Shown in pieces: positions 13,166-26,914 of a stretch of 64,000 bases of DNA; the first letter of the stretch is position 1; each line of letters starts with the position of its first letter. Origin of the DNA: Cinclus cinclus (taxonomy: Eukaryota; Chordata; Aves; Passeriformes; Cinclidae); contig NC_085047.1 of the NCBI RefSeq assembly GCF_963662255.1, positions 97,223,619 through 97,287,618 on the forward strand, read 5' to 3'. The translations under genes were made by a program, and so were the position numbers. The notes beneath the pieces were generated by a model, which was given only the letters and a program-made list of their open reading frames with translations, made no database searches and had not been told where the DNA came from.

Positions 13166-16100
13166 AAAAAAGAGCATTGCTATTATATACGCTTTTATAC
13201 TACTGAGCAAGCTCATTCTTTGATTATATTAGGATCTTATATAGCTATATTCACAAAAGCTCCACAAGACATAATTCCCTTGCTTTCCATGCAAACAAAA
13301 ATTATTCAACAAAAGACTACAGCAGTATACATTAAAAGTTAACTACAATTACAGATATGCTCAGTCTTCACAGAGTGCCTGTTTCACCACAGAAGAGAAG
13401 CACCACAACAGAAGTGACACTAGAGATAAATTAAATGATACTGTCATAAGAAGTCACCAAACTGCTGTGTTTTAAGGGTTGGCCAAGGCCATGACGTGGG
13501 AATGCTTTAGTGTGGGTATGCCTGGAACAGTCACTACCTGACGATGCAATTTTAGACATGAATTAGCTACTGGACAAAACAATAAATAAACATTAGGCAT
13601 TTATTTTTTTTTCTTGTAATTCTGACTTACTAGATATATCAGTCACTAACAGATATTTAACCTATTTTATAAATAGCAACAACAAGTTTAGTGCCATCCT
13701 AGTTCTTTAGACAGACATAATTCTTCAGTAAGATAAAGTTTATACATGTATAGACATTCTATCTAGACATTCTTGCAAATAGCACTCTATAGGCTCTAGG
13801 AACTAAGGTGGCAATCCCTGTTCAGCTTCAGAACTGCACTATCTGCAAAGATGATACTGCAAGTTCCAATGAACTTCAGTGCTGTTACCACACTGAAACT
13901 TCCAGAGAAAATTACACTACTTCCTTGGGGACTGGATTTTTACCTGAAAAACACAGTAGAGAAAACATGTACAAGTATCTCTAAATTGGGGTCCAAGTGG
14001 AAAAATCTATGATGGATAATTACAAATTAAACAGATTTCTAGCTTTGCACCACAAGCTCTCACTGCACAGTCTCTTTTTAAAAGTTTTCTCTCAGAATAT
14101 CTCGATTGTTGTCATTATTTTGGAAGCCTGGTTACATTCAAGAGCAAATATGGCCATTTTGAACACATGCTTGACTGTCCATGCTTTATAAAAACATATT
14201 CTAAACCAAAAATGAATATCAGGGTTACTCACCAATCAGATTGCAAGCAAAATACAGAGTTTTAAAATATTGTGTTATGTTAGAGAAACAAGCAGCCAAA
14301 AAACTCACAAGAACTAATGTAATTACCAAGGTAAGCAGTTTGTTTTACTCATTTCAGAAGCTCAAAGAGGGGCAGAAGTCCCAAACAAATTTCAGTGACT
14401 GCATAAAGCCACAATTTTCTCAGTGTGCCATGGGCTATCATTCCCCCTAGTATAAAAGCAACACTTTGTGAAACAGCAAAAATAAGAACAGATACAGAGA
14501 GAAAAAATTAAATCTGCACTTAGAACCAACTAAAACTCACAGTTTTCAAACAAAAATTTTTCCCTTCTGGGGAGAAAAGGATGCATCTACTTATCTGAAT
14601 GAAATACTGGACTCATGGAAAGGCACTTGAATTTTTTCAGGGAAGTGACACTACAGGATGGAAGCTGAAAGATGAGTTGAGATGATGTGTAGGACATCTG
14701 CAAGTAGAAAATGCCAAATGCTTGTGTTTCTTTTCTTCCTTTTCACAGCAAATCTAATGATCAAAGGTACATGCATGAAAGGTTAAGACTAATCCACATA
14801 CTTGAAGAATCAAAAGATTCTCCAAACACACAGCCCTTTAAAATTAGAATTTAAGCAAGTGGAAATTAGAAAGCAGAAGAGATTAGCATCTTTGAGAATT
14901 GTGCATTTCTGCTTAGGTAGATGTTCATTCACATAGATAACACAGCAGAAATATAAGGGAAAATGTTCTATCTCTCCCAGACACCAGTTTCAACTTTACG
15001 TTATTTTTTAAAAGCTCAGAAATGAGACAAGATGACCAGACTTGAAATACAAATTCTGTATAAAACCTGATATTTAGTAAAAACATCCACCGTAAACCAT
15101 TCACAAAGAATGAATATGGATGTATTATCCCAGCTATTGCCAGCAACTTCCAAAGAGAAAAATTGCATATTTGAGGCCCACTTGCAAAATCTTCAATTTG
15201 AAGGACGTAATTGCTAAAAGAAGAATTTGTATTACTGAAGTTTCTTGAGTTTCACCAAAATTTTACCTGGATACAAAGTAAGGAAAGACCGAGGAAATTA
15301 CTGTGCTGGATTTGTTCTCTGGGAGGTGTGACCAAGTAAAGGCCTCTGGATTCAGGTCTCAAGAAAAACCTCCTGGGACAGGTAATTGGACATCACTGCC
15401 AATATAATTTCACTTGATTCAGTGAGAATACAAATTACTTATTTTAGAATAAATATATAGATACATATATACTGCACTGACAATCTGCATACTGCATTAC
15501 AAATCTCAGGTATTAAATGAACAAGTTCAGAGCATACAAACTTGTGAAAAAAAAGGGAAAGTTTCACTGTTTTCAATAAAAGTCAGGAACTATGGTATCA
15601 AAACAGATTTACATAATTAGCATCTTGAAAACATATGTTTCCCTTATCATTACATTATCAGATCTAGGAATATCTGAAAATTCTGATTAGATTAAAGACT
15701 GACAAAGGGGGTCAGACTGATTTATCTACACTTGGATTGAAACTTTCGTTTGTTTCACAATTTTCTTTCAAACATATTTCCAACACATTTTTATAATTTC
15801 TGTCTCTATAAGTCAAGTGTCATTAATGTATTTGCCCCATGTTCTGCAGATAGAATATAATAGGAATACTAATTTTAAAAACAACCTTTTTTAGGGAGAT
15901 CCTATTGCATGCTCTCTACTGAAGGGCCCAAGCAAAAAAAAAACAAACCTGTTAGGCTTCTCATCCTTTTAAAGTAATGAAAAGAATAAATCCAGTGAAG
16001 ATTGTTTCTTAATGTGTTTTCCTTAAATTAGTGTTAGGGAATGTTGGAGGGGAGCAGAGTTGTGTCCCCATCACCCCTTGCTTTTCTTTGTGGGAGCATG

Positions 16101-18927
16101 CTATTATACAATAAAAATGTCTTTTCAGTAATTTGTCATCTGCTTTGAAATCATTCCTTTCAATATAACCTTTTGTTAAGATGAGGCAAGAGAACAAATC
16201 TCCTTCTGCAGAAAGGCACAAATTAAATTTCTACAACACACTGGGTGGATGAGTTCTACTGACAAATTGCATTTCATGAGAATTAACACAGTTGAAAGAT
16301 GAAGATATTTGACATGCTTGTATCATACCTTGTATAAAAGCTGGAGTTAGTACAAATTATCACATTTGTATTCTCAAGCTGAAATTCAGTACCACAAGCT
16401 CCTCCTAAAACTGGTATAATTTGACAAATGTTGAACATCATACTTTTACAAAATTATTTCTGCTTATTCACTTTGTATACATGTGTATTGAAGGGGAGAA
16501 AGCAAAAGGAGTGTATTTTGACTTAGAACCTAAAATCCTCTCTTCTTTTCACCTACTCCAATGTTCCCTGTGGGGTGGCAGCACTATCATAACCCTTATT
16601 TCCAAACAATTTCATATTATTGGAAGTCCTGCATAAACAGAGCCTGCAAGCTTGGACTTTTATGACTGCCCTACTGCCCATATTTCAGTAAGTCCAAGGA
16701 AAGTTTACAAACCTACTTCTTTACAGAAAAATGTCCCTCTGCCTTTAGTGGTCAGATATTTCAACTACTTCTCATGTCCCGATGTGCAGAGACCATGCTG
16801 CTAATGCCTACACTTGTGCATATAAATCTCTAATCTGTCAATCCAGCTGCCTGTGAATAGTCTATTTAGGTTGGGTTTAAAGCAGTGGGAAGTCGACCTA
16901 CACGAGAGAGTTCCCTTGTAAAATGACCGGAGGTCAGTGTTATTATCTCTGTAGGCTACCAATGGTGCATTTGTTCCACCCTGTGTATGAGTCATTCATT
17001 TATAATAAGCTCCACTGCGCTTTGAAAGTGCTGGGAGGGATGGGTACGGAAGCTTATCTTCTGTCAATTGGCTGAAGCGTTAGACGACTCCAAAAAGAGA
17101 TGTCCTCAGTATTTAACTGCTCAGCTAGAAGATGATTTAACTTTGTAATAAATAAATTAGAGACCTTACACCCAAATCCCAGTAGAAGTATGCTGTAATC
17201 CCACTTTCTATGGAGACTGACACTTAGCCATATACTTCCCTCACTTTTGAAGTTCTCACTGTTTATAAATACCTGCTGAAGATGTGTATTGTCAGTAGCA
17301 ACTTCCTATTAAAAGCAAAAAGTAGTTACGAAAGCTAGTTTAAGCAATTAAAGTCCAACTACATTATACAGATGTAATTCTAGATCCAATAATTTACCTC
17401 TCCAACACAGAATTTAAATAACGAAAATAAAACAAGCTCTGTTTTCAACTAAAAGTAAGTTATGTACAGATTTGGGTTCAAATTTTCCAGATGCGAAACC
17501 CCCATATGGTTTCAACGGAGCAGAATATTTCTCTTTTATGGGTTTCTTGAGGGAGTAAGAGAGGAAGGTGAAAGGAAAACACAATAAAACAAAACCATTT
17601 CAGCATTCCTGAAATCACTGAAATTTGTAAATGGCTGTGGGATTCATGGAAAAAAATATTCTCCTACTCAACATATTTGTAAAATACTTTTACACATAGC
17701 TATTTAAAAATTCTAATACAGAAGTGTCATTTAAATGTTTCACATACTCTTCTTATGAGGCACTCTTGCTAGTTTTGGAATTCCTTCCACAATTTAGCTG
17801 CTGCTGTTTTTCCCTAACTTATCCCATCTCTCTGAGGTCTCTCCTTAAAAGCCTATATAAGATGTGGCATTTTTAGATGGTGGACTATAGAACCAAGGCG
17901 AAGTTAGTTAAGGCTTTCTTAACAGAAGAGACAAAGGTGTCAAGACACATAAATTTCTGTGGCTTTGTCTTGAAAAGATACAGAGCAATACAACTTGTCA
18001 GCTTGACAATTCTTCCAGGCTTTGTTTACTGTTCTTGCAACATTCACAGAAAATGAGATCACCAATCAGACAAGGTCAAAATATCATGCTATCCAAATGC
18101 TGGATAAAATATAGCACTGAGCATGCAAAGTGAATGTCATAGATCATTACAGAGGAGCTCAGATTACTGTAGGCACACAGTACCATGCTTCAGTAGTAGT
18201 TGGATTTAATGCAACATCTACCACTTTGACAGACCACCCCAAAATAACTACATATATAATCCATTTAAATTTTAAAAAAACAATTCTTTCCTTTAATAGT
18301 ATTGTGGAGCCATGAACAAAATGCACAATCATTTTCTGGGTATCCATCTTTTCCATTTCTGAAACTTATCCATGTCCTTTCCTTGTTATGTGATGCCTAC
18401 TTTCAATTCAAGTACCAAATGTGGAGTCATTTGCAAAGCTAAAACAGCAGAATACAAACAAGAGGCGGAAAGGTCAAAATAGGCCTGACATCTTTACAGG
18501 CCTGTCTTCTCACTGACAGATTTCCCAAAACACACTGTGCTTCTTGTTAAGCAAGTGTCACCAGTTTCTTTATTGTCTTCTTCCAAGGTGTTAAACAGCT
18601 CTGTACTGTTCGATAACCTGTCATCACCCAACAAATGTTAGCAATAAAGAAAAAATGCACTAGCTTTCCATGACAGCATAATAAAACATACTCAAGAGAT
18701 TTTCCTGAAATTCACTATTTCATAAAACTAAAATAAAAAGTACAACTATATTGAGGTTTTTCAGTGTTTCCCCAGGGGGAAAAAAAAAAAAAACAACAAA
18801 CTGCAATGCACTTAAAATGTCACCCCAATCTAAGTGATCCATCAGGAGAGTTTCTATGCAAACATAAAACACACTTGCCACATACACACTCTGGGGGTAA
18901 AAAACTTTCAAATTATTACAATATGGC

Positions 18928-18959
<32 letters not shown>
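18928..18959. repeat. (CTTT)n microsatellite
   Basis: Eight near-perfect CTTT units, pure pyrimidine on the plus strand. It explains the short Phe/Leu/Ser and Lys/Glu/Arg frames nearby. Confidence 0.95.
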
Positions 18960-18960
<1 letters not shown>

Positions 18961-21900
18961 AATTCCATGGTGAATAATTTTTCCTTTTTTGTTTTTTAAT
19001 AAGAGCTAGACAATTAAAACCACAACTCATTTCTCTAAGAAGAGGAAGGTGTGGTAGGCAGACGGCAGAGGTGTAAAAAGCCTCCACTAGGATCCTGCTG
19101 GCAGGGCAGGAATGATCCCTGAGATTTTTTGGTAAAGATGCAAGTATGTGACCTGCCTACAGTACTATGCTGCCTGTTCATTGCTCTTTCACCACCCTGC
19201 TGTGTCCTTGCTTTTTTTCTAACAGAGTACCATGAGTGTCTTTTAACATTTTTATTTAATCTGCCAAAAGTAGAAGTTTAAATAGCCATTAAGTGCCCCA
19301 TACAAGTCAGCAACCCTTTTAGATCAGTATTACGCCTGACAATCTTTCTCCTGTAGAACCAGCAAAAAGGGGGAAGAAAAGCACGATTTCTAATTAATTC
19401 AATCTTCCTCTATTAGTGATTAAAAACATTCATGTATATGAACAGTGTTTGCAAATCTATTTTGCTGTTAATGTTGTCAGGATAAAAATCTTTAAAGTAC
19501 CACCTACAGATACACCCACTTCCTTACAATAACTTCTTTCAAGTGTATTATAACATAAATTTGCATAATGTTGGACCCCAGGAATAATGAGGACAAATAA
19601 GCCTTTCCCTGGAGATGATGATGATGACCTACTTACTTGCCATTTAAGGAATTAAAGCCCTCAATCTGCAATACTTTCAAACACTTATGAAACTTAGAAA
19701 ACACAAAAATCTGATGACTTCCCGTAGAGATGGATATTACTTCTAATGAAGTACATGTGATTTTTTTGCACCACTATTATTAACAACAATAAAGCTACAC
19801 CAGTTTAGTTTTCCTGGTTTCAGTTTATTTTATGGGAGGGTTAGAAATTAAAAGGAAAAATAAGGCAAGAAAGCTACCAAATAAATATATTCTTTTAAAA
19901 AATCTCATTTGTTATTCAAATGTGTTATTTAACTATAGATTAATTTTAAAATATTCAGTTATGAAACAAAAATATTTAATTCATCTTTTGAAGAACACAA
20001 GCAATTAAAAAGGAATTACTTTCTATATCTTGGCCCCACAAAAAACAAAGGTTACAATTATACAGGAGTTGTATTTGGCACAAGGTGAAACATGACTTTG
20101 GATGAAGAAATTGTACAGCAGGAACAACTGAACCCTAAAGAAACCCAATACTTTTGTCATGCCGATACCTCCAATGATAAATAGGAAAGGAAAATGGAAC
20201 ACTGAATAATATGAGTAGAATAGATATCCAGTGGAACTATGTTGAAAAAAACACTGTTTTTTTAAGAAATATTTGCTGAGCCAATGATCTTCCAAGGTGG
20301 CAAAGACAGGTTTGGTAGTGTCTTCATTGATTTAAATAGTCACTCATCAGCTCTGTTGTTCCAGTGCTTGTTTACAGATAGAAATCCTAACATTTCAAAA
20401 ATCGGACCCAAGAAACTGCAATTCCTTTCCTTGCTCCTGGCCCTTTAGGAGCTCTAGACCTGCCTCCTGGTGAGTGAATAATGATATCCTCAGACATCAC
20501 TCAACAGTATGGTCCAGAACCAAGAGCTCTGCCTGCTGGGTCTGACCATACCTCCCATGAGCATTTTTGCAAGCAAGCGTGGTTAGTTCTCCTCCCTGCA
20601 TGGACCAGGCCAGGGATGCGTTTGGTGCTCTGCATTGTGTTCTCAGGCCAAACTGAAAGGATTCCAGATTTACAAAACGCAGCACATGAGAATCCATGTA
20701 ATGCTAAAGCCTGATTTAAGTGGACAAAATTTGGAAAAAAATTATAAAGTCGTAACTACTGTTTAACCAATATTTTGCTGTTTACTAGGGTTAACGGTGG
20801 TCATATTTATGTAAAACAAAATGTAGTCTATTTCCCTCTTGAAGGTGCTCAAAGTTCAGTGAGTAACAGTGCAGCTAAATGTTTCACGTTGAAAAAAATG
20901 AAAATATTTCATTCCTAATATGAAACCACTTTAAAATTTGATACTTCATTCCTAGCTCTGGAAAATTCCTACTGTTTTTGGAGGGTGCAGTTCAAATCCC
21001 AAGTGCCATAACTCAGTTTTCTTTTCCTGTTCATGTCCTGATTTATTGTGGCTATTGAAATTAAATGGATTTTGGATATAACAATATCACGTCATGAGAA
21101 AAATAAATATAGTCAGCTGTATTCTTTATTCAAAGACAGAGACTGAAAACTGACATTTGTTGCAACCCATGGGTTTTACAACTCAAAGCAAACAAACTTT
21201 AGATATATTGGGGGAAAAAAATCTTTGTTCATTACTCAGTTCACACTCCAAAGGAAAAAAAAATCCTTTACATATTTAATTACAGCAATCCTCTAGTATC
21301 TAAATGCATAAGCTGAAAGCACTTACCTGAAACAAGAAATCCATTTTGCACACACATACACCAGTATCAAAACAGTACAAGGCTGAATAGTTATCCGTAT
21401 ATTCTTCTGTTTCAGTGTAGTGGATTTTGGTGGCATTCCTGCATGGGCAACTCTTTACATTGAACACAAAATACTGCTTCACATCTTCCACATGGATTAA
21501 ATGCATATGTCAACATTCTATAAATACGACTATGAATTTCTCTGTCACTTTACATCCTACGTAACTGTTCACTTGTTTAAAATGAGGGAGCAAACCAATT
21601 GCAAATTAGTTTACAGGAAGTACTTCAGGAAGTAGCCTTTAGAACCATTGCAGACTTCAGAAAGTTTATGGTAACAGAAAAAAGGCCCGAATATTTTCCT
21701 GTTACTATCTCCATAGTGCCACTTCTATCTGTACAGTTATATGCTTCCACTCTGAACTTAAATTCCTCAGGCTATTGAAATAGCTAAAAGTATTTTAAAT
21801 TACTAAGATCAGAATGAGTGCTTTTAATACATATAGTAGATGTGTATATTATGGAAGAACTGTGAAAACCAGTTACCTTTCTGACCAGTTAACCTCAGAC

Positions 21901-23372
21901 TATACTCCAAATTGACTTTAAGCAGAACTTTTTAAGGAAACTCAATAAGGAGATCTACTTAAAATTCATAGCACAAAACCCGCTCTTTAACACTGCACCC
22001 TTTCAGAAGCATTTTTCTCAGTTGTGCATAGAGAGTTATTCTAATATACAGTGCTAAATGTCAATTAACTCTTTAGTGTCTGATTAAATATCACAGTTAA
22101 GCATTACAAAATAAAACTTGCAAGTTCTGTTTAAGGACAGACTATGCTTCTGTGCTCAGACAGCTTCCCAATTCTTTGCAGGCACTCAAAACTAGAAAAC
22201 AGTCATAGCTCCCACTTTCAGCTTAATGCTTTCCTTACACTTCAATGAATGTGTAGAGAAAAGGGCACTCACATCCCTGCCTGTCTGCCTCAAAGACAGT
22301 TGCCTCCCTCTCAGCACAGTAACTCCATCTACCTAAGCACACTTTTATATCTCCTTCAATATTAGAGTAATGGAGAAACTCCAAGGGAGGTCACTTGAAA
22401 AAGCCCAATCTTAACTTACAGATGGGTATCAAGCTTGTTGAAAGTCAGTATTCCTTACTACAGTGGGTTTTGAAGTCTGGGTCTAGTCAAGCAAAACTCT
22501 TTTTAAATTCACAGTTAAGAGACAGACATATGTCCCTTTCCAGTGGCTTGAACATTTTTTATTACTACATTGAAGGTCAATGAAAGTACATTTTGTCTTT
22601 GTCACTTAACTAGAGCTGTATTTGACCTAACTCTGCAACTGTCTCCCACAAGAGGAAAAAAGGACCATACATTTAAACAGACTATTACAGCCTGTTTTGC
22701 ACTACAAATTAATTAGGTTAATGAAATGTAATGTAATAAGATTCTCATCTCAACTACAAATTTATAAATTTTGTACAGATTCTCTGACTTATTTGAGCTA
22801 TTAAATTTTCCTAACAGTAATTCCGGCAGCCGAGCTTTGGGAACTAAGACTGTATTTGGGAAATCAAAATCTCAAATACACTTTCAAATCACATATTTCC
22901 CTCTGCATATAGCATGCAAAGTTCTTGAAAGATGAGAAAAATATATGTACAAGCTTTGAGCAAGATGAGTGGTGAGAGACCTAGTAAAACTGAAGATTTT
23001 GGTCGATAAATCTGTTGCTTGTTTTCAAGAAGATGTACTGCTAATTCTCCTTAGTGTCAGTAGTAACATCTGTCTTTACTCTGACCAGTGTTGCTCCAAT
23101 GATAATCACCCTTCTGCTAGATGTTACTTAATCAACTGCTTTTTAAATGACAAAAATTTACAGTTGATTAGATTGCATAGCTGCATTGGTATTTCAAAAG
23201 TTTCTAGTAAGGGGTTATTTTTGTGCTCAAATACCTCTAAATAAGGGATTCTGCAGTCTGAACATCCTTGGATTTTGAAGAGTGTTCACTGAAGCAGATA
23301 AAGCTAAGTTAAAGAAGCATTTAGTGTTTCACCATGCCAGCTTCAATAATATCTGTTGTGTTTATATGTGAG

Positions 23373-23384
23373 CCCCCCCCCCCC
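23373..23384. repeat. C12 homopolymer
   Basis: Twelve consecutive C residues on the plus strand in intron 2. Confidence 0.95.
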
Positions 23385-26121
23385 AGTTCTCCCTTTAGCT
23401 GGAGTGTACATCTCAATATACCACAGTGTATGTCGATTTAAAGTCTAAAGCCAGCACTTGCTTTTCTGGGAACAGAGTTGAGACTGCTGTGCTATTACCC
23501 TCAAAGCCAGTGTTGGCACAATTCAGTCATTAATGAAAATTTTGTGTCCTTTCTCTGTGAAAGAGAGATACTTAATCTTCACCTGGTTATGCTCAGCACT
23601 GGCTCAGTTTGCTCAGTAATCACAAATTCAAATTTCAAACAGCACAGTGAACAGACTTGATTACCTCCTTAAAACAGATACAACTGGCCAAAAGAGCAAG
23701 CTCCAAAAGAACCAAACTTTGCTGTAAACCCATGCTGAAGATCAACGAGAATCTCAGCAGAATTCTGCATTAACAAAAGCCTGGGCTACAGGGGCATAAA
23801 ACCAATCTGATCTTTTCCTCCCTATCCCTCATAAGGGCTCTGGCAGTCATAATAATTTTTTTAACATGGGAAAAAAGAAAGCAACTTGATTCCAGCCATT
23901 TTTACAAGAGATAGAAAGTTATCAGAAACATCATTCAGAGTGAAGCCCAAGAAAAACACCTTCCATAAAGTTATAAGGTCTGCTTTTCCAAGGCAAAAAA
24001 ATTTAAGGTGCACAAAACAGTAAGCGGCAAAAGGTGAGAAGCCAAAACAAGTGCTCTGAAAAAGATATATCCTTTAGGCTGCACAGAAACACACAAAAAT
24101 AAATAATAGGGCTAAAGTAAGGTTTTTTTCTAGCAGTAAGGTACTCCGGACTTACAAGTTTACTTGCCTGTTGAGAATCCAGCTGGTAATACAAGTACTA
24201 GACCAGAAGGATGACTGACATGATCTAATACAGCAACTGTAAAGAATATGAACTTACTTCATGTTCACTCATTTCATGTTCTAACACAACTGTTTTTTTT
24301 CAATACCCCAAAAAATAAAACTTGATATTTACAAATATAGAACAATACATCAGAGTATTACAGAGCACTGCAAATATTGTTTGAATTTCAATTCTGTTTA
24401 TCTGTCATTCCTTAAAGCCCTTAGGAACAAAGAGATTCCTGTAATTACAACACATTTATACACTAATGCTTTCATATAAACATAAACACTGAATCACAAA
24501 GCTCTTTATTCTACTTCCCCGAACACAAATATCCAGAAACTTCAGTTACCCTACTTATTAGCTAGTACAGCTTTAATCATCTAACCACTATGGTTCTCTC
24601 AGTTCCCCCAACCTTTTTATAGATGCATATAACAAAATCAAATAATCCATAAGAATGCAAACAATAAGTATCACATCTGTCTTATTTCTTATATTCTCAT
24701 GACTTATCTATTTAGCAGAAGAATAATCTGATCGTCTTATGAACGCTGATTCTATTAAATTGTTTTACCTCACCTTTTACTAAATGAGAGAAAAACAATC
24801 TGTCTAGCAGATCAAGAAAAAATTGTATTTATTCCATCTTTTTAGACAAAAAACACAAAACATTCATCATCTCACCCTTTTATGGGTGCCACTTAAATCA
24901 CAGCACCACTATTCCTGCTAAACTTTACAAAGCTATCCCTATCCTGCTCTAGCTTTATTGTGTAAATAACAGTGGCTCATTACACTTTCCAGCAGAGATG
25001 TGAGATTCCTGGTTAAGAAACCTGGAATGTTTCAGCTACTTCAGGCTAATGATCTCTCAAATGCACACTAATATGTTTGATAGAAGTCTCTCAGCATGTG
25101 TGCACAGAATGCTTAACATAAGAATAACACTACTGTGGGCAGGGCAAATCGTTGACACCATTTCAGACTGAGTTAGATGCTGGAGACACAAATTAAAACT
25201 GTGAGCTTTCATTTCAGTGGGCTTTGACAGATGGAAGACTGCACCAAATCTCTAATTGTTTAAACTATTAACTCATCTTTCCACCTGCATTATATCTGGA
25301 AAGAGCACAGCTGGAAGCCTGAAACAATTGCTTCAATACCTAATTCAGTAGTGTATATTATTCTAAAAAGAAGGTAAACAGTATTTTTGACACAGTCAAG
25401 CAGTATGTTTATTTAGCTGCACAATTTGTAAATTGTTTATTTTTATTTTCACATTTTCCCCTTAGTTCTGAAAACTCAAAAAATAGCCTTTCAGCCTTCT
25501 CGCAGAATCAATCAATCAGGACCACTGCCGTGGCCACTGGGAACAAGAAAGTTGTATTGCAATTCACAGTGCGTTATGATGATCCCCATTTATCTCCAGT
25601 CCTTGTAAATGCCACGGCACATGCAGCTCTAAATTATGCCTGCTGGTATCTTGACTTTCAGCTGCCTACAAAAAGAAAACCTTGTGTAAGGAGCTGTAAA
25701 AAAAAATAAATTATGTCTACTTCAAAAATTCTCTTGAAATGCCTTTCCCCCTCACTCCCAACCTTAGGGCTAAAATACATTTTTCACTAAGCCAGCATCA
25801 ATGCCGGAGTCTGCCCTTTCATGTTACTCTCAGCAGCAATCTAACTGTTGTTTTTATAGGGAAGCACCTGTTATATGCTCAGCACTTTCAAGTACTTGAG
25901 AAGATCAGCCTTGGAACTGTGGAGCTCACACTGTAAAAACAAACTGGAAAAATGGAGAAGGAACAGCAAAAGCTGTGCATTTACATCCAATTTAGCAAGA
26001 ATGGCCACTAGAATGCAAGAGATTTTAAGGACAGGAGCTTTGTAAATGGCAGAAGGCATGAGTCAATTTGGGCTTAGAAAGCATAAGTAGAAGAGAAGAA
26101 TACATTCGGCCAAGAATTCCA

Positions 26122-26508
26122 TTAAGGGGCTGGACCATCTGCCATATACAGAGAAGTACAGATATCTGGGACTCATGAGCCTGGAGAACAGGTTCAGAAG
26201 GATCTTACTGTTTATAATATCCATTGGGATGCAATGAAAAAGGGGCAGCCAGGCTCTTCTTAGTCATGCCTATGGACTAAACAAGAGGCCATAGGCAAGA
26301 ATCAAAAAACAAGAAATACAAAAACTCTTTTACTGCACAGGGAGTCAAACACTGAAATAGGCTGCCAAGAGAGGTTGGGGTCTTTGCATATGGAGATACT
26401 CGAAATCCAACTGGATATGGTTCTGGACAACCTGCTCTAGTTGACCCTTCATTAGAAGACATGATAGGGTTTTCCTTCCAACCTCAACAATTCACTGATT
26501 CTTTGATA
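26122..26508 (+). mobile_element. CR1 LINE 3' fragment
   Basis: About 390 bp matching the last part of CR1 ORF2 and the 3' UTR on the plus strand. Landmarks are ATTAAGGGGCTGGACCATCT at the start, GGTTGGGGTCTTTGCATATG in the middle, and a terminal CCTTCCAACCTCAACAATTC followed by ATTCTTTGATA. Strongly 5'-truncated and decayed. Confidence 0.85.
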
Positions 26509-26914
26509 GACTTTTTAAGAAACAGATGGATGGGCACGCAGAACATTGTGACACTAGTGGAGAGAAAGAGCCAAAAAAACCACATAAAAATTTTCACAGG
26601 GTAAGTTAAGGAGAGGCACAAAGCCCCAACCCAGGAATTATGCAAAGATGTGAAATTTAAATCCAACAGCAAAAGTCAAGTCAGTGAAAGAATTCAAAAC
26701 ACAACATAAAACAGTTTACTGCCATTTACAAAAAAAAGCAAACCTCCAGCACAAAGCTGTTACTCTTTAAGTACATGAGTCAGCCTTGCAGATTATTCTC
26801 TTAGGCCAGGTTTTGATAGTATTTCACACACCAAATAGCTCTTAAATCCACATATAGTGGGAAAGATTGATCAGTAAATTTAATGGCTATTGCAATGCTT
26901 TAACATAGTGAGTT

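Larger units (their letters stand above)
13166..26121. other. intronic AT-rich sequence, no gene recognised
   Basis: Unique-looking DNA with a CTTT microsatellite (18.93 kb), a C12 run (23.37 kb) and A runs. All frames are short. A consensus donor-like CAG|GTAAGTGC on the minus strand at about 21326 has no convincing exon upstream of it. Confidence 0.6.

Noticed and set aside
21300..21540. Minus-strand Cys-rich reading (CGRCEAVFCVQCKELP) near a CAG|GTAAGTGC donor-like site
   Set aside because: The Cys-rich frame stops before the donor and is only about 44 codons long. No acceptor or family match is convincing, so it is probably coincidence.
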